Notes under the pieces: model-generated | Told to the model about the DNA's origin: nothing | The model's input: the letters and a program-made list of their open reading frames with translations, nothing else | Databases searched by the model: none | Assembly (NCBI GenBank): GCA_964418575.1 | Contig: CAYQMI010000092.1 | Coordinates: 1-14,234, forward strand | Direction of reading: 5' to 3' | Length of the DNA stretch: 14,234 nucleotides | Origin: Glaciecola sp964418575 | GTDB lineage: Bacteria; Pseudomonadota; Gammaproteobacteria; Enterobacterales; Alteromonadaceae | Program-made: the position numbers and the translations under genes | Shown here: positions 1 to 7,102 of the stretch, piece after piece | Position numbering within the stretch: the stretch's first letter is position 1 | How the letters are laid out: every line of letters starts with the position of its first letter

Positions 1-649
1 AGTAAAAGCTGCCGTGAGTGGCAATTTGGTCAAGCATATGGTCAAAAAAGCCAATGCCGGTGCTAATGTCTGACTTGTCTAAACTGTCTAGGTTTACCTC
101 AACTAAAATATCGGTTTCAGAGGTTTTACGCACCACGGTTGCCACTCTAGGGGATGTGCTGAGTTGTTTAACTATCGCATCCCAGTTGAGCGTTTCGGGG
201 TCGTACTGAATGCCTTCAATTCCCATATTCTCGGCTAGTTGAACATCGGTGATGCGATCGCCAATGACATAAGAGCGAGCAAAATCTACACGACCTTGCT
301 GCAGGTAATCTTTTACCAAGCCAAGATTAGGCTTGCGGCAGCTGCATTTTTCATGATCAAAATGTGGGCAAATGAGCACGTCGTCAAAGTGAATACCTTG
401 ACTCGCAAACATCGACATCATGGCATCATGAGGTGCATCAAAGTCGGCTTGGGGAAAACTATCAGTGCCGAGGCCGTCTTGATTTGAAACCATCACTAAA
501 CGAAACCCCAAGGCCTGTAAGCTAAGCAGCGCCGGTATGACGTTTTTTTCAAATACTAGCTTTTCTAAGCTATCTAACTGCTTATCAACGGGTGGCTCTT
601 GTACCAATGTACCGTCACGGTCGATAAATAAAATGGCTTGTTGACTCAT
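1..649 (-). CDS. hisB: Bifunctional histidinol-phosphatase / imidazoleglycerol-phosphate dehydratase HisB (3' part missing)
   Basis: Catalyses two steps of histidine synthesis in the cytoplasm: dehydration of imidazoleglycerol phosphate (C-terminal domain) and dephosphorylation of histidinol phosphate (N-terminal HAD domain). I translated it directly; 216 codons lie in the window and the frame runs off the left edge. The HAD motif DRDGT is at residues 10-14 (nucleophile Asp10, Asp12). A zinc site is formed by Cys94, His96, Cys102 and Cys104, and the GDR motif near 130-132 is the third HAD motif. The dehydratase domain begins near residue 168 and includes FFDHML at 201-206. The family is about 355 residues, so roughly 140 are missing. 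Its ATG overlaps the hisC stop in an ATGA tetranucleotide, which suggests translational coupling. The fusion of both domains is typical of gammaproteobacteria. Confidence 0.96.
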   Translation of the reverse strand, partial: MSQQAILFIDRDGTLVQEPPVDKQLDSLEKLVFEKNVIPALLSLQALGFRLVMVSNQDGLGTDSFPQADFDAPHDAMMSMFASQGIHFDDVLICPHFDHEKCSCRKPNLGLVKDYLQQGRVDFARSYVIGDRITDVQLAENMGIEGIQYDPETLNWDAIVKQLSTSPRVATVVRKTSETDILVEVNLDSLDKSDISTGIGFFDHMLDQIATHGSFY

Positions 650-1761
650 AACGCGTTCCTTAGTAAAGCCGTGTTTTGCTGTTGAAAAAAAGATTCGACT
701 AAATTGAGTAGTGTTTCATTCTCATCTGCCGTTCCCACGGTAATGCGCAGGCAATTATCTAAGTTGAGCTGTTTACTTTGGTCCCTAATAATAACGCCGT
801 TTTGCACCAAGTACTGCATGAGCGCTTTGTTGTCAGCACTTTTAAACAATACAAAATTAGCTTTGGTATCGCCGCTAATTGTCAGCCCTTCAATACCAGA
901 TAAGCGCTCAACAATATGCGCAATGCCCAGTTGTAAGTCGGTCACTCTTGTACGCATTTTTTCAATGCCATGTGCACTGAGTGCTTTAGTCGCAACTTGA
1001 GCAACAGGTGCAGGCACAGGGTAGGGTGCAATCACCTTCATTAAGGTGGTGCAAATTTCAGGGCTACTGATAACAAAGCCGCAGCGTATGCCAGCTAGGG
1101 CAAAGGCTTTTGAAAGTGTGCGTAAAATGATGAGGTTGTCGTATTGGTCTAGCAACTTACTTTGAGTGGCGCCGGCATCAAATTCAATGTAGGCCTCATC
1201 TAGCACAACTAAGGCTTTATCCCGGCACATATCAAGCACCTGAATTATATCGCTTTCAGCAATGCGCGTACCGGTTGGATTGTTAGGTGAGCATAAGAAC
1301 ACTACATTTACTGCGTTCACGTGACTTCGTATGGCGTTGAGATCAAGGCTGAAGTCTTGTTGTAATGGCGCAATTTTTACGCCTGCATTAAAGGTTTGTG
1401 CACTAATGGCATACATGCCGTAAGTAGGCGGGCAGATTAGAATACTGCTTTCGCCCGGTTGGCAAAAGGCGCGTATAATTAACTCTATTCCCTCATCAGC
1501 CCCGCGGGTTGCAATAAGCTGTTTATTGCTCACACCTGCATATGCTGCATAAGCGCTTATAACTTGCTGAGGCTGGCAGTCTGGATAGCGATTAAACAGC
1601 GCGCTATCGATTTCATAATTTTCTGCACGCGGTGCTTCATTAGCATTCAGCCATAGTTGCTGGCTATTATTTTGGTCTGCCGAAAACAAACGACGCGCAG
1701 ACTCATAAGGCGTGAGTTCGCGTACGTGAGCGTTGGTAATATTATCTAACCAAGTGGTCAT
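646..1761 (-). CDS. hisC: Histidinol-phosphate aminotransferase HisC
   Basis: PLP-dependent fold-type I aminotransferase that converts imidazole acetol phosphate and glutamate to histidinol phosphate. At 371 residues it is of normal length. Visible family motifs are CSPNNPTG at 157-164, the PLP-pyridine-binding aspartate in VLDEAY (Asp188), the Schiff-base lysine in RTLSKAF (Lys218), and the substrate carboxylate-binding arginine in LRITVG (Arg339). The ATG overlaps the hisD stop by four bases (ATGA) and its own stop overlaps the hisB ATG in the same way, so hisD-hisC-hisB are probably translationally coupled in one transcript. No sign of damage. Confidence 0.97.
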   Translation of the reverse strand: MTTWLDNITNAHVRELTPYESARRLFSADQNNSQQLWLNANEAPRAENYEIDSALFNRYPDCQPQQVISAYAAYAGVSNKQLIATRGADEGIELIIRAFCQPGESSILICPPTYGMYAISAQTFNAGVKIAPLQQDFSLDLNAIRSHVNAVNVVFLCSPNNPTGTRIAESDIIQVLDMCRDKALVVLDEAYIEFDAGATQSKLLDQYDNLIILRTLSKAFALAGIRCGFVISSPEICTTLMKVIAPYPVPAPVAQVATKALSAHGIEKMRTRVTDLQLGIAHIVERLSGIEGLTISGDTKANFVLFKSADNKALMQYLVQNGVIIRDQSKQLNLDNCLRITVGTADENETLLNLVESFFQQQNTALLRNAL

Positions 1762-3116
1762 TGCTTTGCTCCGCTATTAAGCGCTTGTTCTGTGTCTTGC
1801 TGAGCTTTACCAGCAAGCTCTTCTAATCTTAAGGCTACCGCTTGACTATGCGCATCTAGCCCTTCTGCATTGGCTAAATCGATAATCGCTTGTCCAATAT
1901 TTTGCAGCCCGCTTGCGCTTAATTCTTGTACGGTGTAACGACGCATAAAATCGAGCAACCCCAAACTTGAATAGTTACGCGCATATCCATAAGTAGGCAA
2001 TACATGGTTCGTGCCGCTTGCATAATCGCCCGCAGATTCAGGTGAATACGCACCTAAAAAGATGCTGCCTGCATTGCGTAAACTCTTCAATAATTCACGT
2101 GCATTCTCAGTTTGCACAATGAGATGCTCTGCTGCATACGCGTTGGTTACCGCTACTGCTTCGTCCATAGATTCGGTCAGTATAAAACGGCTGTTAGCAA
2201 TAGACTGCTGCGCTATTTGCTTGCGCGAGAGCTGAGTTAATTGATGTAACACCTGCTGCTGGCTTGCTTTAATAAGAGTTTCACTATTGCTTACCAATAC
2301 TGCCTGAGAGTCTGACCCGTGTTCAGCTTGCGATAGTAAATCGGATGCAATAAATGCAGGATTGGCGTGCTCGTCTGCCAATACCAGCACTTCAGATGGG
2401 CCTGCCGGCATATCTATGGCTGCGCCATCAACGCGCTGGCTCACCTGTTGCTTTGCTTCGGTGACAAAGCTGTTGCCCGGTCCAAAAATTTTATCGACTT
2501 TAGGAATGGTATCGGTACCAAAAGCCATTGCGGCGATGGCTTGTGCCCCGCCGCATAAATATACATGCTCAATACCGCACTTACTTGCCGCATATAAAAT
2601 CTCAGGCGCAACAGTGCCAGCGCTCGAAGGTGGCGTACACAAAATAGGAAGGGCACAACCCGCTACCTGTGCAGACACACCAAGCATCAAGACAGTTGAG
2701 GGTAGGGGAGCGCTGCCGCCCGGAATATAAAGCCCCACTTTTTCTAATGGCACGTGTCTTTGTTCACACAGCACGCCCGCTTGTGTTTCAACTGAAATAT
2801 CTTGCGGAAACTGCGCTTCATGGAATGTTTTGATATTGGTATAGGCTAAGTCTATTGCCGATTTAACTGCCGCCGGCACTTGAGTTTGCGCCTGAACGAT
2901 TTGTTCAACAGGCAGGCGTAAGTTTTGCAAATCAGCCCCGTCAAACTCCTTTGTAAGCGCAAGCACAGCCTCATCACCTGTGCTAAGCACTTGATGGATG
3001 ATTTTACTTACCGTGTCTTGCAGCAACTTTGAGTCTTTTAACGCAGGCCTAGCGAGCGCTTGCTTTTGCTCTGCTTCATTTAGCTCAGACCATTTAATGA
3101 TTTCACCAATACTCAT
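1758..3116 (-). CDS. hisD: Histidinol dehydrogenase HisD
   Basis: Zinc enzyme that oxidises histidinol to histidine in two NAD-dependent steps, the last reactions of the pathway. At 452 residues it is slightly longer than the E. coli protein (434), mostly through a C-terminal extension. Residues matching the known active site are present at a constant offset of +4 from E. coli: zinc ligands Gln263, His266, Asp364 and His423, and the catalytic pair Glu330-His331 in YAAEHL. The nucleotide-binding region GLYIPGGSAPLPS lies at 128-140. It starts 4 nt after the hisG stop, with a G-rich ribosome site inside the end of hisG, and overlaps hisC by 4 nt. Confidence 0.97.
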   Translation of the reverse strand: MSIGEIIKWSELNEAEQKQALARPALKDSKLLQDTVSKIIHQVLSTGDEAVLALTKEFDGADLQNLRLPVEQIVQAQTQVPAAVKSAIDLAYTNIKTFHEAQFPQDISVETQAGVLCEQRHVPLEKVGLYIPGGSAPLPSTVLMLGVSAQVAGCALPILCTPPSSAGTVAPEILYAASKCGIEHVYLCGGAQAIAAMAFGTDTIPKVDKIFGPGNSFVTEAKQQVSQRVDGAAIDMPAGPSEVLVLADEHANPAFIASDLLSQAEHGSDSQAVLVSNSETLIKASQQQVLHQLTQLSRKQIAQQSIANSRFILTESMDEAVAVTNAYAAEHLIVQTENARELLKSLRNAGSIFLGAYSPESAGDYASGTNHVLPTYGYARNYSSLGLLDFMRRYTVQELSASGLQNIGQAIIDLANAEGLDAHSQAVALRLEELAGKAQQDTEQALNSGAKQ

Positions 3117-3120
3117 GGCA

Positions 3121-4020
3121 CTACCCCATCATTTTCTCAATTGGCATGACTAGAATCGAACTGCAGCCAAGGGCTTTTAGTTTTTCCATGGTTTCCCAAA
3201 ACAGGGTTTCTGAGCTAACCACGTGAATAGCCACGCGATCATCATGGCCTGAAAGCGGTAAAACCGTTGGGTTTTCGGCGCCCGGCAATAAGCTCTTTAC
3301 TTGCTCTAAGTAAGATTTTGGTGCGTGGAGCATGATGTATTTGCTTTCTTTTGCTTGCATTACGCCATCTATTCGAGGAAGGAGCTTTGTAATTAGCGCC
3401 TGTTTGGCTTCGCTTAAGTCTTCTTCTTTTTGAATAAGTACAGCCTTCGATTTAAACACAACGTCCTTTTCGCGCAGACCATTTGCTTCCAATGTGGCGC
3501 CGGTAGAGACTAAGTCACAAATGGCATCGGCAACACCGGCTCTAGGCGCAACTTCTACTGAGCCCGTTAGCATAACCGCTTGGGCATTTACGCCTTGTTC
3601 TTTAAAAAAGCGTTCCAGCAAAAAGGGGTAGGTTGTGGCAACTTTTTTGCCCTCTAAAGATTTGACTGAGTCGTAAGCCATTTCGTTAGGTGTGGCAATA
3701 GACAATCTGCAGCCGCCGTAATCTAAACGACGAAGCGTTTTAAAAGCATGCTTTTTGTTTGCTGCTTTACGCTCTAACATTTTTTCTTCTAATTCGTTTT
3801 CGCCAATAAAACCTAAATCCACAACGCCATCCATCACCAAGCCTGGAATATCGTCGTCACGCACGCGCAGCAGGTCGATGGGCTGATTGGTAGAGTGAGC
3901 AATCAACAAACGGTCGCGTATTTGTAGTTTTATGCCAATGGCTTTTAATACCGCAATACTGTCGTCGCTCAAGCGTCCTGATTTTTGTATTGCTATGCGT
4001 AGTCTGGTGTTATCGCTCAT
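3121..4020 (-). CDS. hisG: ATP phosphoribosyltransferase HisG, long form
   Basis: Committed first step of histidine synthesis: condenses ATP with PRPP. The 299-residue length matches the long, homohexameric form, which carries its own feedback domain and needs no HisZ. The PRPP-binding loop DLVSTGATLE is at 169-178. The last ~75 residues (about 225-299) match the position of the ACT-like histidine-binding regulatory domain. The ATG is preceded by AGGATGAAAA, a good ribosome site. It is the first structural gene, 178 nt downstream of the leader peptide stop, so it is controlled by attenuation as well as, by family knowledge, allosteric inhibition by histidine. Confidence 0.97.
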   Translation of the reverse strand: MSDNTRLRIAIQKSGRLSDDSIAVLKAIGIKLQIRDRLLIAHSTNQPIDLLRVRDDDIPGLVMDGVVDLGFIGENELEEKMLERKAANKKHAFKTLRRLDYGGCRLSIATPNEMAYDSVKSLEGKKVATTYPFLLERFFKEQGVNAQAVMLTGSVEVAPRAGVADAICDLVSTGATLEANGLREKDVVFKSKAVLIQKEEDLSEAKQALITKLLPRIDGVMQAKESKYIMLHAPKSYLEQVKSLLPGAENPTVLPLSGHDDRVAIHVVSSETLFWETMEKLKALGCSSILVMPIEKMMG

Positions 4021-4106
4021 TTTTCATCCTTTAATTAATACTGCTAATTATGTGTTTCAATCATCTAATTTGAGCTGCTTGTGTAGGCTTCGAAAGGCTT
4101 AAAAGT

Positions 4107-4135
4107 AAAAACCCCCGAAAGTTTCCTTCCGAGGG
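4107..4135 (-). terminator. his attenuator terminator
   Basis: On the minus strand a 9-bp stem (4127-4135 with 4112-4120, two G-T wobbles) closes a 6-nt loop and is followed by five T (4107-4111). It lies between the His-rich leader peptide and hisG, the place expected for the regulated intrinsic terminator of a his operon. Confidence 0.85.
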
Positions 4136-4230
4136 CTTCAAATTTCTTCATTCGCCGGCTTGGAAAGAATACACCCTTCCAAGCACATACCTGAAAGGTT
4201 ATGTGTTGCTATGATGATGAATGAAATTTG
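4135..4230 (-). promoter_or_regulatory. his attenuator: alternative RNA hairpins
   Basis: Three mutually exclusive pairings can be read on the minus-strand RNA. Segment A (4196-4210), directly after the His codons and covering the leader stop, pairs with segment B (4182-4192): AGCAACACATAACCT against AGGTATGTGCT with two bulges. Segment B's end also pairs with C: CTTGGAA (4177-4183) with TTCCAAG (4159-4165), a perfect 7-bp stem. The leader codons 4222-4229 are also perfectly complementary over 8 bases to 4138-4145, just upstream of the terminator stem. A ribosome stalled on the His codons would cover A and free B for C, the classic antitermination logic of enteric his operons. The pairings are seen; the regulatory outcome is inferred. 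Confidence 0.75.
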
Positions 4231-4240
4231 TGTTGGTCAT
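4199..4240 (-). CDS. hisL: his operon leader peptide
   Basis: Thirteen-residue peptide MTNTNFIHHHSNT with three consecutive His codons (4211-4219), followed by TAA. It lies 178 nt upstream of hisG and immediately before a set of competing hairpins and a terminator. Translation serves to sense charged tRNA-His; the peptide itself is presumably not used. The run of three His is shorter than the seven in the E. coli and Salmonella leader. A GAGACG-like ribosome site precedes the ATG. Confidence 0.92.
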   Translation of the reverse strand: MTNTNFIHHHSNT

Positions 4241-4267
4241 AATCGTCTCTTTATTTGATGCACGGAT

Positions 4268-4294
4268 ACTATATAAATTGGGGGCTATTATCAA
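4268..4294 (-). promoter_or_regulatory. Probable his operon promoter
   Basis: On the minus strand TTGATA (4289-4294) and TATAGT (4268-4273) are separated by 15 nt, slightly short of the optimum. This puts the start of transcription about 20 nt before the leader peptide ATG. A GC-rich run (CCCCC) sits in the spacer. Confidence 0.5.
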
Positions 4295-4383
4295 TAGTGT
4301 GAGATGAATATCTTATAACCGAGGGTAAATATGCGGTTTTTTGGCTTTTAATGTTTGCTATCGAATGGTCTCGGACTCAGCAA

Positions 4384-4411
4384 TTGTTTTTTCTAGATTT
4401 GTACATATATT
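4384..4411 (+). promoter_or_regulatory. Candidate promoter for the small gene at 4503
   Basis: TTGTTT (4384-4389) and TATATT (4406-4411) with a 16-nt spacer, in an AT-rich stretch that also contains the imperfect dyad TGTACATATATTGTATACA (4400-4418). It would give a leader of about 85 nt. Based on consensus similarity only. Confidence 0.35.
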
Positions 4412-4502
4412 GTATACATAAGCGCTTTTACTGGTTTGGCGCTACAAGACCGAATAGTCAGCAGGCTACAGAGTCAAGACCATCTTTAATATTGAGGTAT
4501 AA

Positions 4503-4733
4503 GTGAAAAACCCTTTTTCTACGCTTAACAACAAAATTAAAAGCGCCATCCGCGACAAAGCAATCGACAGAGCTAAAACGCGTATAGTGCTTATGCAGAA
4601 AAAACCAGAGGAGTTTAGTCCTGAGGAACTCGAGGTGATTGTGCATGAAGAAGAAAGTAACATTTATTCCGCAATTAAAGAAAAAGGCTTACTTGCTATT
4701 TTAGCGGTTTTAGGTTTGAACTTTTTTGGTTAG
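4503..4733 (+). CDS. Small hypothetical protein, charged and helical
   Basis: I do not recognise this 76-residue protein. It begins at a GTG with GAGG (4494-4497) five bases upstream, which supports that start. The first ~30 residues are basic and likely helical, residues 33-50 are acidic (PEEFSPEELEVIVHEEES), and the last 15 are hydrophobic (LLAILAVLGLNFFG) and could touch or cross the membrane. It is divergent from the his operon and 73 nt upstream of a two-membrane-segment protein on the same strand, so the two may be co-transcribed. The good ribosome site and the ordered amphipathic composition favour a real gene. Confidence 0.65.
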   Translation: MKNPFSTLNNKIKSAIRDKAIDRAKTRIVLMQKKPEEFSPEELEVIVHEEESNIYSAIKEKGLLAILAVLGLNFFG

Positions 4734-4806
4734 GCGTGGCAAGCAAACAGAGCTAGCAACTCGATAATATCAATATGCGACCACAATTCCGGGTGATATT
4801 TAATTT

Positions 4807-5283
4807 ATGAACAAACTGATAAACATTGTGCTATCTGGCTTTTTATGGCGAAAATACAAGTTTTTGCTTGTGAGTCTGTTGCTGCTGATTGTATTTATAT
4901 TTATATCTGGTCAAGTCCACCAAGACTACTTAGCTTATGCTCAAAGTACCGAAAACGTCTCTGTCGGATGGTCTTTTGCAATAAAGTGGTGTGTTTGGAT
5001 TCTTGCTATCGCACTTTTTTTTATGGCTAATCACTTGGTAAATGAGCGAAAACAAAAACGCGAAGAGCTGCAAGAGAAAAACTCCGCGCTACAAGGTATT
5101 CTTGCATGGAAGCGTAAAGTTGCAGGCAATAAAGATGTCGCTAAAAAAGCGAGTGATGATAAATTCAGCAGGTCAACAGCAGATACGGCCAATGATGTTA
5201 AAGACCCCTTTGAACAACTTCGTAAAAAAGACAAACTGAGAAGCTACGCAGATTTAATTATAGAAAAACATAAAGATAAGTAG
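4807..5283 (+). CDS. Hypothetical inner-membrane protein with two membrane segments
   Basis: Unrecognised 158-residue protein. Two hydrophobic segments are clear, at about residues 19-35 (LLVSLLLLIVFIFISG) and 55-75 (SFAIKWCVWILAIALFFMA), separated by a polar loop of about 20 residues that is probably periplasmic. The following NERKQKREELQEKNSALQ is a strongly charged helix or coiled coil. The rest is hydrophilic and Lys-rich and should lie in the cytoplasm. The topology resembles small membrane-anchored adaptor proteins, but no enzyme motif is visible. A GGTGAT site lies about 10 nt before the ATG. It may share a transcript with the gene at 4503. Confidence 0.75.
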   Translation: MNKLINIVLSGFLWRKYKFLLVSLLLLIVFIFISGQVHQDYLAYAQSTENVSVGWSFAIKWCVWILAIALFFMANHLVNERKQKREELQEKNSALQGILAWKRKVAGNKDVAKKASDDKFSRSTADTANDVKDPFEQLRKKDKLRSYADLIIEKHKDK

Positions 5284-5534
5284 CGATTACCATCGCCGAA
5301 AGCGCGGTCAAAAAAGATGCGTTGCCGAGCTGTCAGATTCCTTTACAATCACGCAAATAAACTCCCTCAAAAACTGACTATCTATCTGAAATTAATGTGC
5401 ATTTATGCTTGGGTATGATAGTTGCTTAAGCTTCTCGTCTTTAGCTGGTTTATATCTCGCAATATTTACAGCTAGTAATAAAAGTAATCAAGATTTCTTT
5501 AATGAAGAATAATCTATAAAAACGGAAGTATTAA

Positions 5535-6128
5535 ATGAAAAAACAAATTAAGAATATTCTCGCAATTGTTGGGCTAAGCATGATGGCTTTACATGCTAAT
5601 GCTGCGATAATCGAGTTTGATGTTTTTGCTGGTGCAAATAGCTCGTCTGGCGGAAATGGACTTAACACTGGCCTTAGCTTCAACGCTGGCGAAACTATTT
5701 CTGGGTTTGTTGCTGCAGACGACTTATGGAGTGCGGGTGCGCTTCCTCGTTGGTCTAATGCGAATGGTCTGGTAGCAGATTTGTTTGCCACTGGCACGGA
5801 TGAATCAGGTCAAAGCGCGGGAACTAAAATAGGTCAGCTATTTGGCAACTACACTATGAGTGGTTTTTCTTTTGCTTATGGCACATTGGTAGGTGAGATT
5901 AACGGTCAATTTTTCGAGTTAGGTACTAGCTTCAATTATGTATCAACTGAAACGGGCAATTTATCATTATATTACTGGGATTCAAACAGCGGTGACAACG
6001 TAGGCTCTGTTACCGTTAGTATCGACAACAATCTAACTGAAGTTACATCACCGTCGGCATTGGCTCTTCTTGCATTAGCCACGCTTGGCTTAGCTGGCTT
6101 TTCTCGTGTGAGACGCCGTAAGCTGTAA
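5535..6128 (+). CDS. Secreted protein with variant PEP-CTERM sorting tail
   Basis: A 197-residue exported protein. Residues 1-23 are a signal peptide (basic start, hydrophobic core, HANA before the cut). The middle is rich in Gly, Ser, Asn, Thr and aromatics with short alternating hydrophobic stretches, suggesting a beta-rich domain, and has no cysteine. Residues 172-197 have the three-part layout of a PEP-CTERM signal: a short motif, a hydrophobic helix (ALALLALATLGLAG), and an Arg cluster (SRVRRRKL). The motif reads SPS rather than PEP, a variation I recall from Alteromonadales and Vibrionales. Such proteins are processed by an exosortase in the inner membrane and go to the surface or the exopolysaccharide matrix; no exosortase is in the window. 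The start is supported by GGAAG 8 nt upstream. Its specific function is unknown. Confidence 0.82.
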   Translation: MKKQIKNILAIVGLSMMALHANAAIIEFDVFAGANSSSGGNGLNTGLSFNAGETISGFVAADDLWSAGALPRWSNANGLVADLFATGTDESGQSAGTKIGQLFGNYTMSGFSFAYGTLVGEINGQFFELGTSFNYVSTETGNLSLYYWDSNSGDNVGSVTVSIDNNLTEVTSPSALALLALATLGLAGFSRVRRRKL

Positions 6129-6144
6129 CAGCAAAGCTTTAGAT

Positions 6145-6170
6145 AAAAACGGGACTCAGGTCCCGTTTTT
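6145..6170. terminator. Bidirectional terminator between the PEP-CTERM gene and the MerR gene
   Basis: Perfect 11-bp stem (AAAAACGGGAC with GTCCCGTTTTT) around the loop TCAG, T-rich on both strands. It lies 16 nt after the plus-strand stop and 12 nt from the minus-strand stop of the convergent MerR gene, so it can end both transcripts. Confidence 0.9.
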
Positions 6171-6182
6171 TATCTTTTTTAT

Positions 6183-6986
6183 TTACTGCATGTGAACATA
6201 GCTCTCTTCATTTCCTTTTAAGGAATGCTCAGCAAAATATATCATTGCATCAAAGTAATGTTTGGCAAGGCCGACTTGGTAAGCTTCATAAATATTTACC
6301 GTCACTTCGTCTTCTCTTCCAAGCGCTACAATTTCCAAGACCATAGAATAGCTTGTCCCTTGAAAGGCTTTTTCGCTTCGATAAAACATGCGATTCATAA
6401 TGACATATGCTTCTTTGATTAATTCCTGAACTTGTGGGTCTGAAACCGGAAGGTGCGTCACCTTCATATAACTTTCTGTCCATTCGTCTAGTATTTGCTT
6501 TTCTTTTTCGAAGTCGCCTTCTGGTATTTTTGCATAGGCTTCCATAATCTCATTACCATCTTCTTCTTGTTTAATGGTTTCAATAAAACCATGGACTTGT
6601 TCATCGGGTAATTTATCGAGCAAGATGCTCAAGTTCTCTTCGCCTTTTAATACGCTCATTGTATTCTCCACCTGCTTTATCACTTTGTTTAAATCCGCTT
6701 TTTGACTTAACAAATGTTGTCTGTGTTCTTTTAGAGCGTGATACAAATCAAAATCTGCAGAAAGCACAAGTGCCTCAATTTGTTTTAGACTCATACCCAT
6801 ACTGCGATATTGCAAAATTTGCTGCAATAAGGCGACTTGATAAGGACTATATATTCTATAGCCATTATTGCTATCGCGTTTGGCTTTCAACAAGCCAATA
6901 TTGTCGTAATGATGCAATGTCCTTACGCTTACCCCAAAAGAGGCACTTAGCTGGCTTACAGTTAAATACTCTTTTTCAGCTGCCAT
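6183..6986 (-). CDS. MerR-family transcriptional regulator with TipAS-like C-terminal domain
   Basis: A 267-residue cytoplasmic regulator. Residues 8-75 are a MerR winged helix-turn-helix: LTVSQLSASFGVSVRTLHHYD, then the NNGYRIYS wing and QQILQYRSMGMSLKQI. Residues 78-118 form the dimer coiled coil. From about 130 onward the protein resembles the TipAS/Mta effector domain (the EKEKQILDEWTE and HYFDAMIYFAEH helices), a helical domain that in TipAL, Mta and SkgA-type proteins senses hydrophobic drugs or stress. Cysteines typical of metal sensors are absent, which argues against the CueR/ZntR/SoxR types. A MerR-type promoter sits directly upstream, so autoregulation is likely. Its other targets are unknown; no drug efflux gene is adjacent. 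Confidence 0.88.
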   Translation of the reverse strand: MAAEKEYLTVSQLSASFGVSVRTLHHYDNIGLLKAKRDSNNGYRIYSPYQVALLQQILQYRSMGMSLKQIEALVLSADFDLYHALKEHRQHLLSQKADLNKVIKQVENTMSVLKGEENLSILLDKLPDEQVHGFIETIKQEEDGNEIMEAYAKIPEGDFEKEKQILDEWTESYMKVTHLPVSDPQVQELIKEAYVIMNRMFYRSEKAFQGTSYSMVLEIVALGREDEVTVNIYEAYQVGLAKHYFDAMIYFAEHSLKGNEESYVHMQ

Positions 6987-7035
6987 TGTTAATCTAAAGC
7001 TCCTTTTTATATTGTGCTAATAAGTAGCAATGAGG

Positions 7036-7066
7036 ATGTTGAGGTATTACCTAAGGTAAGGGTCAA
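7036..7066 (-). promoter_or_regulatory. MerR-type promoter/operator of the regulator at 6183-6986
   Basis: On the minus strand TTGACC (7061-7066) and CAACAT (7036-7041) are 19 nt apart, the stretched spacing typical of promoters activated by MerR proteins. The spacer holds the perfect dyad TTACCT-T-AGGTAA (7047-7059), where the dimer would bind. It lies 50 nt upstream of the gene's ATG and inside the gap to the LytTR gene, suggesting autoregulation. Confidence 0.72.
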
Positions 7067-7102
7067 TACTGATTTTGATATTTTTATCTGTAGTCATATA
7101 TT

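Noticed and set aside
4400..4418. AT-rich dyad TGTACATATATTGTATACA as an operator
   Set aside because: The dyad is imperfect and such sequences arise easily in AT-rich DNA; it is mentioned only as context of the candidate promoter.
5317..5418. 33-codon open frame in the gap 5284-5534
   Set aside because: No ribosome site and no protein-like pattern. The rest of this 251-bp gap holds no convincing terminator for the upstream gene and no promoter I can call with confidence; only the GGAAG before 5535 is clear.
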